64,000 bases of DNA from Athripsodes cinereus (GCA_947579605.1 OX388311.1:26724951-26788950); one strand, 5' to 3'; shown: positions 34,623 to 46,265, counted from the stretch's first letter. Numbers and translations: made by a program. The notes: a model not told the origin generated them from the letters alone.

Positions 34623-34925
34623 TTAAGAATATTACCCAACAGACACCCCATATTTTTTGTATGAAACACGAAAGGTGTCCCGATGCTTACGAATCGGCTT
34701 AGGCTGGTTTAAGTGCACTTTACCCATGGTACGTTCACCAATCCCACCAATTCCTGTTTCAAACTGTCATGTTCGACATCTGTTGAGCATACATGTCAAC
34801 TATGTTGGTGAACGTACCATGGGTAAAGTGCACTTAAACCAGCCTAAGCCAATTCGTAAGCATCGGGACACCTTTCCTGTTTCATACAAAAAAAATATGG
34901 GGTGTCTGTTGGGTAATATTCTTAA
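34623..34925. mobile_element. Foldback element, ~120-bp arms
   Basis: The left arm, from TTAAGAATATTACCCAACAG to about 34742 (ending GGTACGTTCACCAA), pairs with a right arm of about 34802-34925. There are few mismatches plus small A-run length differences. The loop is about 60 bp. Exact 13-bp direct repeats ACACATATAAGAT lie at 34555-34567 and 34925-34937: the right one abuts the arm, the left one sits 55 bp outside it. No coding frame. A one-armed relative is at 32117. Confidence 0.85.
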
Positions 34926-35063
34926 CACATATAAGATAATTCTTTTGTTAATTTTGTTAATTCTTATTGTACTTTAATCAATTTTGTTAATTCTTATTGT
35001 TCTATTATTATTTTGATCTTGACTTATGAGTTTGCAATGTACCTGTGTGATTGTGTATGATTG

Positions 35064-35090
35064 TTTTTTTGTTGTTGTTGTTGTTGTTGT
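35064..35090. repeat. (GTT)n microsatellite
   Basis: TTG/GTT triplet run. Confidence 0.8.
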
Positions 35091-35154
35091 CTGTCATACT
35101 TTTTTTTTGTTAACATGTAAAAGGCTCACGCCGTGTAAGATTTTAAATAAATAA

Positions 35155-35321
35155 TTGACATCTACAATTCAGCAATCAGGTATACAGTTATACACCCATC
35201 TTGAATGTATTATTTTTACTGGCACACAGAGGACAATCTACTTGTTTATTACTTGCAGTTAGTCCGCTTGCTACCCCACTTATGGGATGTGCTGAGATAA
35301 TATAGTAGCAGTAGTAGTAGG
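35155..35321 (+). mobile_element. Repeat A copy with TAG tail
   Basis: ATTCAGCAATCAGGTATACA, CACCCATCTTGAATGTATTA, TGGCACACAGAGGACAATC, TTGCAGTTAGTCCGCTTGCT, ACCCCACTTATGGGATGTGC and a TAGTAGCAGTAGTAGTAG tail. Confidence 0.8.
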
Positions 35322-36175
35322 GTCAATATAGAATGACCCGTTTTCACAATTCACCATTTGTATGACATTGGTATCATACCTACATCGTTGAAAATATCTA
35401 TGGAACTTTTGAAAATATTGGTACAGAACTGCTCTTAATAGGAAAAGCTCCGCTCTACTGCATGTTTCTGCATGTACCTACTACCTTAAATACCTACCTC
35501 CTCTTTTTTTATTTTATTACAACGAACTCCGTAGTATGTATAGAAAATATTAATGTAGTGAATATTTACCGGTACCTAAAAGTATAAAATAATATTTTGA
35601 AAAAACTACGAATTAAAAAAAAATATATTACATTTTTCCGTTGTCATTATTTAAAGAAACAAAATATCTACTGAAAACGCTTGTATATGTATTTTAGTTA
35701 AGAGTATTAAGTTGATTGTTTCATAAAAATTACCGTTGGATTGAATTACACAATGCAATGTTTAACTCTTTTGTTATTTTTTGAACATTTTATAAATCGC
35801 CTCAGGATAGTGAAAAAAAAAGTATTAATGCAGGTGAGTACTAAGTGAAATACGAAAAATAACTGTATTGTTGAAATACGTTATTTGTCCAGGTACGGTG
35901 CACGTGCATTATTATGTTTGCTACAATCGCAGCGTTGTCGTAGAGAATATTTTAAATACAAACTTTTAATAGTTGATTTCGAAACAGTCACTTTTGAATC
36001 AATATTATTTTCCTACATTTGCAGATTGAAACATTATTGAAACTAAAGTATGTGGAGTTTTTTTAATACAAATCGGAAAAAACAGGTATCCTTATGGTGC
36101 CACTTATCCTAAAAAGATTATTTCTTATTTATTTTATTAGAATATTACACTGCCAGCTTAAAAGTTACAACTACA
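35322..36175. other. AT-rich spacer, nothing recognised
   Basis: No supported feature. Confidence 0.5.
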
Positions 36176-36177
36176 AT

Positions 36178-36375
36178 CTACTATCACACCATCGCGACTT
36201 ATCCCATATGTGAGGTAGCCAGCAAACCAGCTAGGTGTAATAAACATGCAAGTGTCCCTCTCAGTCCCAACAAAAAAATTATGACATCCAAAATGGGTGA
36301 CAAACATAATTGCTAATAAAAAGATTTTTTTCCTCAAACACCGGGCTTTTACGGAACGCTCAAAATGGAAGTTGT
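36178..36375 (-). mobile_element. Repeat A copy
   Basis: CACCATCGCGACTTATCCCA, GTGAGGTAGCCAGCAAACCA, TAATAAACATGCAAGTGTCC, TCCAAAATGGGTGACAAAC, CGGGCTTTTACGGAACGCTC: reverse complement of the whole family. Confidence 0.75.
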
Positions 36376-37804
36376 TAGATAGTAGCAAAATGCATCATTT
36401 TAGAATCTAAAGAAAATCATATGCTTAAAAAATGTTAAAAAAGAACTTAATGTTGGCGCAGTGAGAGTTATTTATATACTCGTAAATGTTCATTAGATCT
36501 AATTAGTTATTTTTTTCATACCTTACTTGAAGTAAATGACATGATGGTATGGATTGTTTTATAATAATTTTATCTGAAAATTAGAATCATTGCATCAATA
36601 TTGAGTAGGCACTTTTAAAACGTAATCTCGCGCGGGTAGCTCATCTATTTGAAATTCATAACAGGTAATAATTTCTCCTGGAACGCTTAAATCAACTTGA
36701 GCAACATTAACAATATCAAAAGTTAGTTATGCTGAGAATGAAGTGTGTAAGTACTAAGTTCATCCTAATACAATAACAGCATTTTCTGAGCAACGAGAGT
36801 AGAAGTAGGTACAAATTCTATATCATATTATTATAATAGGTTTACATTATTATTATTATTGTAGCGTACATACAATATATGTAAATTATAACTAGCTGAC
36901 TCTTCGGATCATTCGAGATATGAACATTGTTTTACTCATCTTGGGCCTAGATATCTCTTCAGTATTGAGTTTTTTTTTATAATTTTCGGAAACATACAGT
37001 TATTACAATACATAGTAGAAATAAATAAAAAAAAGTCCACACATAAACTAGCAAAGTATACTAACATATTAAAAAATAAATCTTACCAAGTACCAACATA
37101 CTACAGTGAAAGAAAAAAAAGAACATGACAGTTTGTTGGATACACTGCCGAGTCTGAAAATCCGCCAATCATGTGCATTCATCATCATAATAAAAAGAGT
37201 TAAGAGAAAGGAAGACATCAATGGAGCGGAGGACTCCTGCCTAAGCCCGCCGAGTCCCAGAGTTTGTCAGAGATCTATCAATCATCCTTTCAAAACTAGA
37301 AATGGATTCGTGAAAAATATCTATGGTTTATGGTGGTTGGAGAAATTTATCAAAAAAAACTTAGGATCATACAAAAATATCCTCTTTCACAATACATCGT
37401 TCTCAGGATGATGAAATAAAAACGTCAAAACTGTCGTGGAAAAAGGTGACGCAAATACTCTCTGAATGAAGGAGAGCGATTTCTGCCCTATGCCCTACTG
37501 GAAAGAAGGCCAATTGTATTGGATTGGATTGAATTGGATTGAATGGCTTTTTTCTTTATATCAGCAGGGTCACTTTTGACGAAATCTAAAAACGATCTTA
37601 ATCTAACGAAATATTGTATGATTAATGTTGTGGAATTCTACTTTAACTCGAAAATATTTATATTTTATATATATTTAAAAATTAAAAACACTGTATTTTC
37701 CACTTTAATTTTTAATGAGCTTTGCGTTTTCGAAACATACCGTCTCATCTTCAGAACTGAACTTGAACTTCATTAAAAATTAGAACTTAACTTCAGATCT
37801 TAAC
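36376..37804. other. AT-rich spacer, nothing recognised
   Basis: A 101-codon open frame at 37106-37411 has no family signature. A short TTGGATTGGATTGAATTGGA run occurs at about 37519. Confidence 0.5.
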
Positions 37805-37940
37805 CTTGTTGTGATCTTAATCGTACGATGCGCGAAGTGACTATATTAAAAAATACGTGCATACCGATCTCGCAATTGCGTTAGCGCGATATTTACGACT
37901 ATATAACCTTTGCTTATCGTAAGATTAAGATCAAGACAAG
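37805..37940. mobile_element. Short inverted-repeat element (MITE-like)
   Basis: 25-bp arms 37805-37829 and 37916-37940 (CTTGTTGTGATCTTAATCGT against CTTGTCTTGATCTTAATCTT, both ending ACGAT) with three mismatches and an 86-bp centre. The true element ends may lie further out. Confidence 0.6.
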
Positions 37941-38234
37941 ATTAAAGTCGTATCTTCTCGTTGATTATGTCAAGAGTTGCCCTACTGTTCTGGTACAGAA
38001 ATATACAAACTGACAGAAATGAATTATTATAATATTATATAATATACATAATATTCCCATGATACGTTTTGCTACCTACACACAGTTCGTAAGAGCTACG
38101 TTTCTGATGATATTGTAAGCGTAAAATCAACACGGAATATTAGAAACATTATAATCATAATAATTATTATATTATGTAAAAGTATATACCGTGTAAATTC
38201 AGGGAAATAAGATTGAAACACTGATTATAATTTT

Positions 38235-38500
38235 GTATTTATCTATACCATCACTGTATTTCCCACAAGTGATGTAGCCAATGGACTCATTGTATGTATG
38301 AACATATTATACATCATCTTTTCCATGTTATAAAAAATATGATATCCATGATGTGTGGCATACCTCATCACTTTGCCTCGAGTTATTCAAATATCTTTCA
38401 TGTGATGTTTTTGGAATAAACTACACTTTTACAGAACACTCAAAATTTACAGAAAAGATTGAACGAATGAAATTATTTTTCCAGGGACTCCACGTAGTTT
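38235..38500 (-). mobile_element. Repeat A copy
   Basis: ACCATCACTGTATTTCCCAC, AAGTGATGTAGCCAATGGAC, TGTGGCATACCTCATCACTT, TACACTTTTACAGAACACTC and AGGGACTCCACG, full family order on the minus strand. Confidence 0.75.
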
Positions 38501-38599
38501 ACTCGTTGTTATATTTAAAAAAAATGTCAAGTAGTATTATGCTTATCTTACAGTAAACAAACTGCTTTCTACGTGATTAAAATTTAATATATTAAATTT

Positions 38600-38705
38600 A
38601 GCAAAAATATATGCTACCCATCCTAAATGTATTATTTTTTGCATATTAATCTCACACAGTTAGCTTGCTGGCTACCCTAGTTGTGGGATATGTCATGGAG
38701 TAGCA
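38600..38705 (+). mobile_element. Repeat A 3' part
   Basis: CTACCCATCCTAAATGTATT, CACAGTTAGCTTGCTGGCTA and CCCTAGTTGTGGGATATGTC ATG, ending before the usual tail. Confidence 0.65.
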
Positions 38706-39872
38706 AAAAGATGAATAAAAGCTCGGTAATTTTAACCAAAAAGTTTGTAGCACTCTTAAAATCTCCTATTGTACACGTACTACATATTGCATACACTTAG
38801 TATGTAAAGTCTAGTTAATTACACAAACGGATGTGGAAATGTACAACGGGCATCAAAAATTCACAACCAACAGAGAAGAGAACAGTGTTTCTCAGTCCCA
38901 TAATAATATAAATACATTATACCTATGTACATTCACGACTCTCGCTCGTAGCGAGCAAGTGGTGAAAAGAAAGAAAATAATAATGAAATGCACATATTAT
39001 AAATATTTCATTATTACACACACAAAAAGGCGCCTTTGAAAGTATGTTTTAAAGTTTGCTTTAAATAAAAAGAATTGTATTATTATTATTATAATACAAG
39101 AATATAATGTGTGTACTTTAAACGTATAATTGTAATAATAAATGTATTGTATTGTTATCACTCATAATATACACATACTTACCTTTATTGTTATATATTA
39201 GAAATGAAATTAATTGTTCCAAAAAAATTAATACTAAATTTTATATTCGTTTTTTCAAAAGGTTTTATGTAAGCTACGTTTGCTTTATTTCATTACATAT
39301 TTCCCACTATAATCCTGTGTTATATAAAATCTTACATATTTTTTATTTCGTTCAAATAAAAATATTCATTTATGAAAAAAATATTCAACAGATCTTAAAT
39401 AAATTAATACCCTCTCTACTCCCTTGGATCCGTCGAATATGTTCTTGAATAATAAAATTGTCTGAGCAATTTTTTATACAAGGCAACCCAATTACATAAC
39501 TTGACTGAATTGTGCCAATCAAATTTCTTTTAATAACAAATTTAATATATCACAAATAATGTGAAAACATTCCTCACCAGTAAATACAACACCCAGATTG
39601 GATTAAAAGCACCATACTCACCTGAAACAAAAAGATAAAAAAATGTTATAAACAAAAAAATATTACAGATATATATTTCGATTCATAATTTGCATCAATA
39701 AAAAGAAGAATGCAAAATATGTCACTATGAAATTTGCAAGACGAACCAATATATACCTACGGGAAATGATGGATTCCGGATGTTCAAATAATTCTGAAAT
39801 GTAAGTGAATCTGAACAAATCATATTTTTCGAACGTCGAAGTTTACTGACAGTCATAAGGTATTAATTTAAC
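38706..39872. other. AT-rich spacer, nothing recognised
   Basis: No supported feature. Confidence 0.5.
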
Positions 39873-40138
39873 TTCTACTACTACTATACCATCACGGCAT
39901 ATCCCACAAGTGGGGTAGCCAGCAGATCAGCTGCATGTAAGAAACATGCAAACTGTCCTCTTCGTGCCAATATAAAATCAAGACATTCAGGATGGGTGGC
40001 AAACCTCATCGCTGAATTAAAGATGTAAAATGTCTTAATTTTTTCGAACACCTGCCTTTTACAGGACACTCGAAAACTTACGCAGAAGAGTGGGAGACCA
40101 ATTCTTTACCGGGTGCTCCACGGGATATAATTGTTAAT
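39873..40138 (-). mobile_element. Repeat A, best full-length copy (266 bp)
   Basis: Plus-strand text: (CTA)n tail, ACCATCACGGCATATCCCAC, AAGTGGGGTAGCCAGCAGAT, GTAAGAAACATGCAAACTGT, CCTCTTCGTGCCAATATAAA, GACATTCAGGATGGGTGGCA, CATCGCTGAATTAAAGATGT, CACCTGCCTTTTACAGGACA, CTCGAAAACTTACGCAGAAG, CCGGGTGCTCCACGG. I see no clear pol III boxes or coding frame. It is the reference copy for the others listed. Confidence 0.85.
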
Positions 40139-40149
40139 TTAACTTAAAA

Positions 40150-40275
40150 GTATTTATTCTTCTTCTCCTTAGGCATTAATGAGTTCCGCATGGTGATGGG
40201 GTCTGCCTTTCTTGTTTTGTTTCGCCACTTGGTTCTGTCGAGTGCATCCTCACGGGAAACATCAAAACATATGAA
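40150..40275 (-). pseudogene. LINE ORF2 C-terminus ('LINE G')
   Basis: The minus strand translates DVSREDALDRTKWRNKTRKA followed by DPITMRNSLMPKEKKK. ALDRTKWRxKTRKADP is a recurrent end of an insect LINE ORF2. A second copy occurs at 61141-61290. Confidence 0.65.
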
Positions 40276-40886
40276 AGACATTTTAAAAAAGATCCGGTAA
40301 TTATTGGAGTAAAAACGTCACTAAATATTCCCATGGTAATTCAAATGCGAGACTTTTATGTAACAATGGAAATAAAAAGAGGCTAAATCAAATGAATAAA
40401 TTACCTTTATTTTTCCTTATCAAATTATAGGTGCAATACATAATGATTTCAAATTGATTTCACGAAATCATAACAATACGAGATATTATGTAAATAAACA
40501 GTTCCATATTGAGACCTTCATAGTAGGTACATAGAATCATCATTGTCATGCAGTTGTCCACATAACAGTATGATGACGGTGTATATGCATAAACAATGCA
40601 GTTAAATAACAATATTGTCTAGTGGTTAAGGTTTGCCACGCATATTAATTCAGTACAAAATTACACAAATAATAACATGCATTATTATATCGAAGGCTTC
40701 ATATGAAAATCATGTAACTAACTCATCTAAGATTTTTCAAATGAGAATAAAACAAGGCACAATTTGCTGTCCTTTTGAGTTTATATGTTATAGAATTTCG
40801 AAACCTCGACAAGAAAAGTCAGAAAATAGACTGTTTAGTGAAATGATGTATATGCAAACTTCAAATTTCTGGGATATCATGAAAAC

Positions 40887-40918
40887 CAACATTTATATCT
40901 TCAAAGATATAAATGTTG
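40887..40918. repeat. Perfect 15-bp hairpin, 2-base loop
   Basis: CAACATTTATATCTT, CA, AAGATATAAATGTTG. Confidence 0.85.
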
Positions 40919-41037
40919 AGATCAAATACAGACTTTCATCCGTCTGCATGAGGTGTATATATTCAAGTTTTTCAGACACGATATAAGATATCAGTTATTT
41001 TAGAAGGATTAACTACATATGTAACAGTTACGAGACA

Positions 41038-41369
41038 TTTTGAATGTTTTTTAAGTATTCTACAATGCACATCCGTTACTTGATTATTTAAATCGCGATC
41101 GATTTCGGTAAACCTATACCATTGACGAGCGATATAATACTATATATATATATATATAATACTAGTATAATACTATAGATATAATACTAGTATAATACTA
41201 TATATATATAATACTAGTATAATACTATAGATATAATACTAGTATAATACTATATATATAAAACTAGTATTATATCGCTCGTCAATGGTATAGGTTTACC
41301 GAAATCGATCGCGATTTAAATAATCAAGTAACGGATGTGCATTGTAGAATACTTAAAAAACATTCAAAA
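41038..41369. mobile_element. Foldback element, perfect 105-bp arms
   Basis: Arms 41038-41142 and 41265-41369 are exact inverted copies as far as I can read. The 122-bp loop is a tandem array of TATAATACTAG/TATAATACTATA units. A 12-bp direct repeat ACGATATAAGAT lies at 40978-40989 and 41369-41380: the right copy overlaps the arm end by one base, the left is 48 bp outside. No coding frame. Perfect arms point to recent origin or ongoing correction. Confidence 0.9.
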
Positions 41370-41382
41370 CGATATAAGATGA

Positions 41383-41403
41383 TAATAATAATAATAATAA
41401 TAA
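41383..41403. repeat. (ATA)n microsatellite
   Basis: AAT triplet run directly after the foldback. Confidence 0.8.
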
Positions 41404-41954
41404 TTTTTATTCCAGATCTGAAGGTGGGTTGTGCAAGCCTCTCAGGTCCATATTAAATACATATTATAAGTAAAATACAGAAATAAAAATAAAACAAAAA
41501 AAAATCATAATAAAAGGGCATCAAAATGTTGAGCATCACTAGTCGCAAATAAGGAAAAGCCAGCAGGTTGTTATCTGACAAGTTTTTGTCAGAATTGTTT
41601 GAAATTGAAATATGAAATTTCAGTTTGAATATCTACATATTCGTCACATATATCTCCGACTAAGTCCCATACACTCAGTATATAATCAGTCCAGTATGTG
41701 ATTTGCATACATATGATTATTATTATCATTCGATACATCAAGACAATCGTAAGATTATTAATATCAAAGCTTTACATATGTAGGTACGGTGTGTAGTAAC
41801 ATACTAATTACTTATTACTAGTGTACGTGTGTATCTATATTTACCAATATATAAGCATATTATGTGCAGAATAATGACTACCCAATAATCTAAATAATAA
41901 ATAAAACCATATTAACCATATTACTCATAACAATTCAATCATTAGCTGCATTCT
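41404..41954. other. AT-rich spacer, nothing recognised
   Basis: No supported feature. Confidence 0.5.
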
Positions 41955-41963
41955 ATTTATTTT

Positions 41964-42074
41964 TTTAACTATACTATACTATACCATCACGGCATATCCC
42001 ACAAGTGGGGTAGCCAGCAGATCAGCTGCATGTAAGAAACATGCAAACTGTCCTCTTCGTGCCAATATAAAATC
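41964..42074 (-). mobile_element. Repeat A 3' part, close to the best copy
   Basis: CTATACTATACCATCACGGC, ATATCCCACAAGTGGGGTAG, CCAGCAGATCAGCTGCATGT, AAACTGTCCTCTTCGTGCCA. Nearly identical to 39885-39995 by eye. 5'-truncated relative to it. Confidence 0.85.
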
Positions 42075-42381
42075 ATTTTTTTTTTAACTAAATCTTTGAG
42101 AATAATAACAGACAATAAGTATTTTATATAAAAAAATTCTAGTGTTTCTTTGTGGAAACGCATTATAAAAGTTTATTTGTTATGACGTTTTCAATTACAA
42201 TAGTATTGTTGTGTTACTGACTAAAGGATGGCAACATTGTAGTTGAAATTTTTTTGACAAATGAACAATTCCCACAGTGGAATCAAACATTGTTCTTAAT
42301 TTTATAATGTACTTCTTAAGTATTTTAATATATTAGTTTATAAAAATAGTACAAAACTTATAGAATTAAGCTCTTTCAGTG

Positions 42382-42578
42382 GGCCAAGTCAAAACACATT
42401 TAAGCGTTTCGTTTTCGTTTCGTTTTAGTTCACATGTAGACGACGTTGCGAGAACGTGTCAATTTTCGTAACTACTTGTGTATTTTAGCTACGAAAATTA
42501 ACACGTTCTCGCATCGTCGTCAACATTCGAACGAAAGCGAAACGAAAACGTAACGCTTAAATGTGTTTTGACTAGGCC
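42382..42578. mobile_element. MITE family M, copy 2 (197 bp)
   Basis: Ends GGCCAAGTCAAAACACATTT and its complement (one mismatch). Inner arms GACGACGTTGCGAGAACGTG and CACGTTCTCGCATCGTCGTC; the same GTGTATTTTAGCT centre as copy 1. The subterminal TTTCGTTTTCGTTTCG is expanded relative to copy 1. Non-coding. Confidence 0.87.
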
Positions 42579-42599
42579 TACAGGAGTCAGATATCAACC

Positions 42600-42930
42600 A
42601 ATAATATGCGCCACTTTCGTTAACACTCATCTTCTTCTTTTTTTTCGTGTCGGTTAGCAAACGATAAAAATGACAAAACATTAAAATCTATATTCCCATT
42701 CCCTCCCAAAAAGCCACGACCTCTCTTGCAACTCCCCCCAGATGAGTTCGCTCCACAAATTCCTCCCAGTAACACTGTCTGGATTGGACATGTCAGGATT
42801 TGTGTTTTGTTTCTCTCCACAGTCACACATCGTGATCTCAGCCAAACCCCATATCTGAAGGTTTTTCCTAGTGCGTCCCACTCCTGTTCTGATCCTGTTG
42901 AGGATCATCTTATATCGCATTACTAATCCC
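42600..42930 (-). pseudogene. LINE E ORF2 C-terminus, frameshifted
   Basis: One minus-strand frame gives ILNRIRTGVGRTRKNLQIWG followed by CDCGEKQNTNPDMSN. Near 42800 the homology moves to another frame (ICGANSSGGSCKRGRGF, then NIDFNVL). LNRxRTGxGR, NL..WGL and CDCG are hallmarks of the cysteine-rich tail of several insect non-LTR reverse transcriptases. At least one frameshift, so a dead copy. The related fragment is at 2803-2991. Confidence 0.7.
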
Positions 42931-43477
42931 CAATTAATGTAATGAATTATTATACTTTATCAACCATGTTTTCATTTCTGAAACCATTCAAGTCTCTTCC
43001 GAATATATTCTCCACTTATATTTTTAATCCGGCACTATGAAATAAAATTTCTCTATCATCTAGCTCCATGTTAACCTGTAGTATTAAAAGTTCTACAAAA
43101 TTGCAGTTATTAGGTGCCTACCTAATATAGATAAACATATGAACATAAAGATACTAAGATGTATGTATGGAATAATAATAATTATAATAGTATGGAAAAG
43201 TCCGTTCGATAATAATGCAGTAAAGGAAATCATGTTTCGAATATATCTACAATGTGTACCACATACTTACTGCTTCTGCAGTCGAGACGGTACATACTAG
43301 TTGTGTGTAACATTATTATACCGACCACGGAAGCAATCTTTGATCTCGGCGGTTGATTCTCAAAGGACATTAATCTACATACTGATATTATATACACTTA
43401 TGGGTAGGTTATACGCGGTGCATACGAATGTCTAATAATACACCATAGGCAAATTGTTAAAGCGCGATATTTTGGAA
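42931..43477. other. AT-rich spacer, nothing recognised
   Basis: No supported feature. Confidence 0.5.
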
Positions 43478-43734
43478 ACATAACATAACACGTAACATAA
43501 CACGTATAGACAATTCACACAGACCGAGCTAGTCCCAAACTAAGATATTAATCTTGTATTATGGGTACTAACACGGCGATACACATATACAATGCACTAA
43601 ACACATATACATGTAACACCCAGACCCAGGATAATCTGAAAAAGGTCATTCTCCATTTTGCCCTGGCCGGGAATCGAACCCGGGACCTCGTGACTCAAAG
43701 GCAAGTGCGTTAGCCTCCGTGCCACACCGGTCGT
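43478..43734 (-). mobile_element. tRNA-derived SINE, family 1
   Basis: The minus strand has GTGTGGCACGGAGGCTAACG, CTTGCCTTTGAGTCACGAGG, B box GGTTCGATTCC, TGGGTCTGGGTGTTACATGT, and ends in TTATG-type repeats (ACATAACATAACACGTAACA on the plus strand). Confidence 0.9.
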
Positions 43735-43909
43735 CTGACAAACGAATCTTAAGATTTATTTATTTTTATTTTCGTCGGTTATTAGCCACGAACATAACAT
43801 AAACGTCAAGCATGCTTGTGATTGGTTAAAATAAAATTCTTTTAAATAAATTTTTATGGTGACTTTTCTGATCACGAGGCGGCATGATGAATGCAGAAAC
43901 TTCTAAAAA

Positions 43910-44150
43910 TCGGTTACTATAAAAAAAAGCACTACACTATACAAAAAACGGTTATATAAAAAAAGCACTACAATATACAAAAAACGGTTATTTAAAAAAG
44001 CACTACACTATATAAAAAACGGTTATATAAAAAAGCACTAGGTACACTATACAAAAAACGGTTATATAAAAAAGCACTACATTATACAAAAAACGGTTAT
44101 ATAAAAAAAGCACTACACTATACAAAAAACGGTTACATAAAAAAAAAAAA
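43910..44150. repeat. Minisatellite, ~36-bp unit, about six copies
   Basis: Unit reads roughly AAAAAAGCACTACACTATAC then AAAAAACGGTTATAT, repeated with length changes in the A runs. The array ends in an A run at 44139-44151. Confidence 0.9.
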
Positions 44151-44151
44151 A

Positions 44152-44784
44152 TTTCACTAATTTGACATGACTTTCTATGAAGTATCGTCGGTCAACAATT
44201 TTGACTAACAGTGGCGTGTCTTACGTACAAGCCGAAAACCCTGACTTTATGTGCGTATATCATACGGATGTCATATTAAAATGGCGTTGTTTTTCTTGAA
44301 CAAAAAATTGACAAACTATAATGCGTTTTCAAGGTACGTCAAAATGCCATCAAAAAGAGCATATCCAGTGCTGCGACACTTTGTTCATGAGTCACTTTGA
44401 CAAGATTCTTCATAGCGTTATTTTTCATCCGCGTACAGAATTTAAGATTAAACACACTTTAGAATGTGTTTTTTTAACCTATCCGGCATATAGCAAAATA
44501 TCCTAGGATCTTGCTAAAGTGGTATTTTATATGAATAAGTCTGCTACATAAATATGCAGGAGTGCCTACCATATCGGCTTGTAAAGGTACTGGTTATTGT
44601 AGTGAGGGAAACTGCAAGATCTGCATACACATTAGATTACCCCTTGAACATAATATTAGGTACCTAAATACATAGGTACGTATACCTATGTTTATTATAC
44701 ACCATATAGTTTAGGCTAGCGTTTTCTTTCCGGCATTGATAAAAATCAATATGAATAATAATAGAAATTATTACTATACTACTA
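44152..44784. other. AT-rich spacer, nothing recognised
   Basis: No supported feature. Confidence 0.5.
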
Positions 44785-44915
44785 TACTATACCCTCACGC
44801 CATGTCCCAGGAGGGGTAGGCAGAGAGAACGGAACGCCATATAGATCTATCCTTACATACTTCTTTCGCTTCCTCTACATTCATCCAGTTTCTCATACAT
44901 GCACGCCGATTTAAT
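44785..44915 (-). pseudogene. LINE B ORF2 last 38 codons, intact frame, with tail
   Basis: The minus strand translates without a break as RRACMRNWMNVEEAKEVCKD followed by RSIWRSVLSAYPSWDMA and TGA. The TGA lies in GGCGTGAGGGTATAG, and TAG/TATAG repeats follow. A short but well-preserved 3' end of the same family as 22010-22690. Confidence 0.85.
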
Positions 44916-45984
44916 AGAAATAACTAGACATTTTTTAGTAAAATTTATATAGACCAACGCTTCTTGGTAGAATTTTATATTTTACATGTTTAAAAATTGC
45001 GTTTCATTTAACTTCACTGACAAACTTTGTTATTTTTGTCAAATGTCATAATATTACTTGTACCTTGGTAAATTACGTTTTTCAAATTGCCTGGGTCAAT
45101 GTATTTTTTTTTTTAAGTATCCGTTGTCTAAGGCTTCATAATATACGTAAATTTAACACATGAAATAACCATTGATGGTTTAAAAATGACAACGTCACCT
45201 TATTGGATAGCTCCCCAGAAGTAACATAAATCTGCAATCCATTGTTTTGCCAAGGTACGCTTTTTCAAATTAAGCTTTTGGGAGACTTACAAAAAGCTTC
45301 GAAATTATCTTTAGGAAATCGCGATGAAAGCTTCATGAGTATTTATTATTCTAGCATACCCTAAACATGAAATACCTTCTTTGCTTAGCCAATTGTCCAT
45401 AGAAAAAAACCTTAACAAATTTAAAAACTGATAATGAAACATGTGATCATTTACACGAAAATTAAATCTTAGTAATTTTTAGAATAATGACATTCAACTA
45501 TAAAAAGTCAATTACATGTTATGATGAATAGCTTTCTTCTTATTATTTCATTTTACGGCAATGCACCCGCAATCGAGTGAATTATGAAATGAATAGCTTT
45601 ATTCTACAAGAAAATAATTTTCGAGAAAATTTAAGTTCAATAAATCTTCTCTTCCAAACGATTTCATAATCGGGTATAAAAACTAGAATAATTATTATTT
45701 ATAATCATCATTATTAAATGGATGAACAACACTTCTCGGTTTTCTTAAGGTATCAACCGGTGGTGAAGTGAGGATGATTAAGTATCCTCCAGAAGAACTA
45801 ATAGAATAGGCACTCATCATCCCCCTCGCAGCCTCGCCCCAACACTTCAGGTCGCTTAATAAAATGAAAAAATAACAAAGGAGAAACACATAAGTGTTGT
45901 GTTAATATTATTAAAGAGTAGTAACTTAATGGAACTTATAGTAATTTTTATTTTAACAAAAAAACATGTCCATCTATATATACT
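44916..45984. other. AT-rich spacer, nothing recognised
   Basis: A GC-richer patch at 45750-45850 has no assigned family. Confidence 0.5.
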
Positions 45985-46132
45985 TGGGTAAGTTGGAAGA
46001 GATCGCGTCTTTGTGATAAACTAGCCCTCTGTACATTGATTATATTTAATTTTAATTAATTTTTTTATATTAAATGGAATTATATGGAATTGTTTATAAC
46101 CAATGTACAGTATATAATGAATAAAAAATAAA
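45985..46132 (+). mobile_element. LINE 3' UTR remnant, family F
   Basis: GGGTAAGTTGGAAGAGATCG, TAGCCCTCTGTACATTGATT, CCAATGTACAGTATATAATG, AATAAAAAATAAACTT; same order as 31915 and 48430. Confidence 0.55.
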
Positions 46133-46139
46133 CTTTTAC

Positions 46140-46265
46140 AACACCTCCCACAAGCAACCAGTGGATTTACTAATTATAATTGTTGCCAGGTCGTATGCCA
46201 TGCATATGTAGGTCATACACGTAATATGCGAGTCGTCCTTTCCGTACCAGTAAAAATAAGATTTT
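46140..46265 (-). mobile_element. Repeat A copy, 3' part
   Basis: CTCCCACAAGCAACCAGTGG, ATGCGAGTCGTCCTTTCCGT and ATTTTCAGGATGAGTTG, minus-strand family order. Confidence 0.5.

Noticed and set aside
37106..37411. 101-codon plus-strand frame as a host exon
   Set aside because: No domain, no splice signals I can defend, composition like the surroundings.
42904..42920. CGATATAAGATGAT (minus strand) as a foldback edge motif
   Set aside because: It is part of LINE E coding sequence; no inverted repeat adjoins it.
43910..44150. CRISPR-like array
   Set aside because: Contiguous minisatellite units with no unique spacers, in a eukaryotic context.
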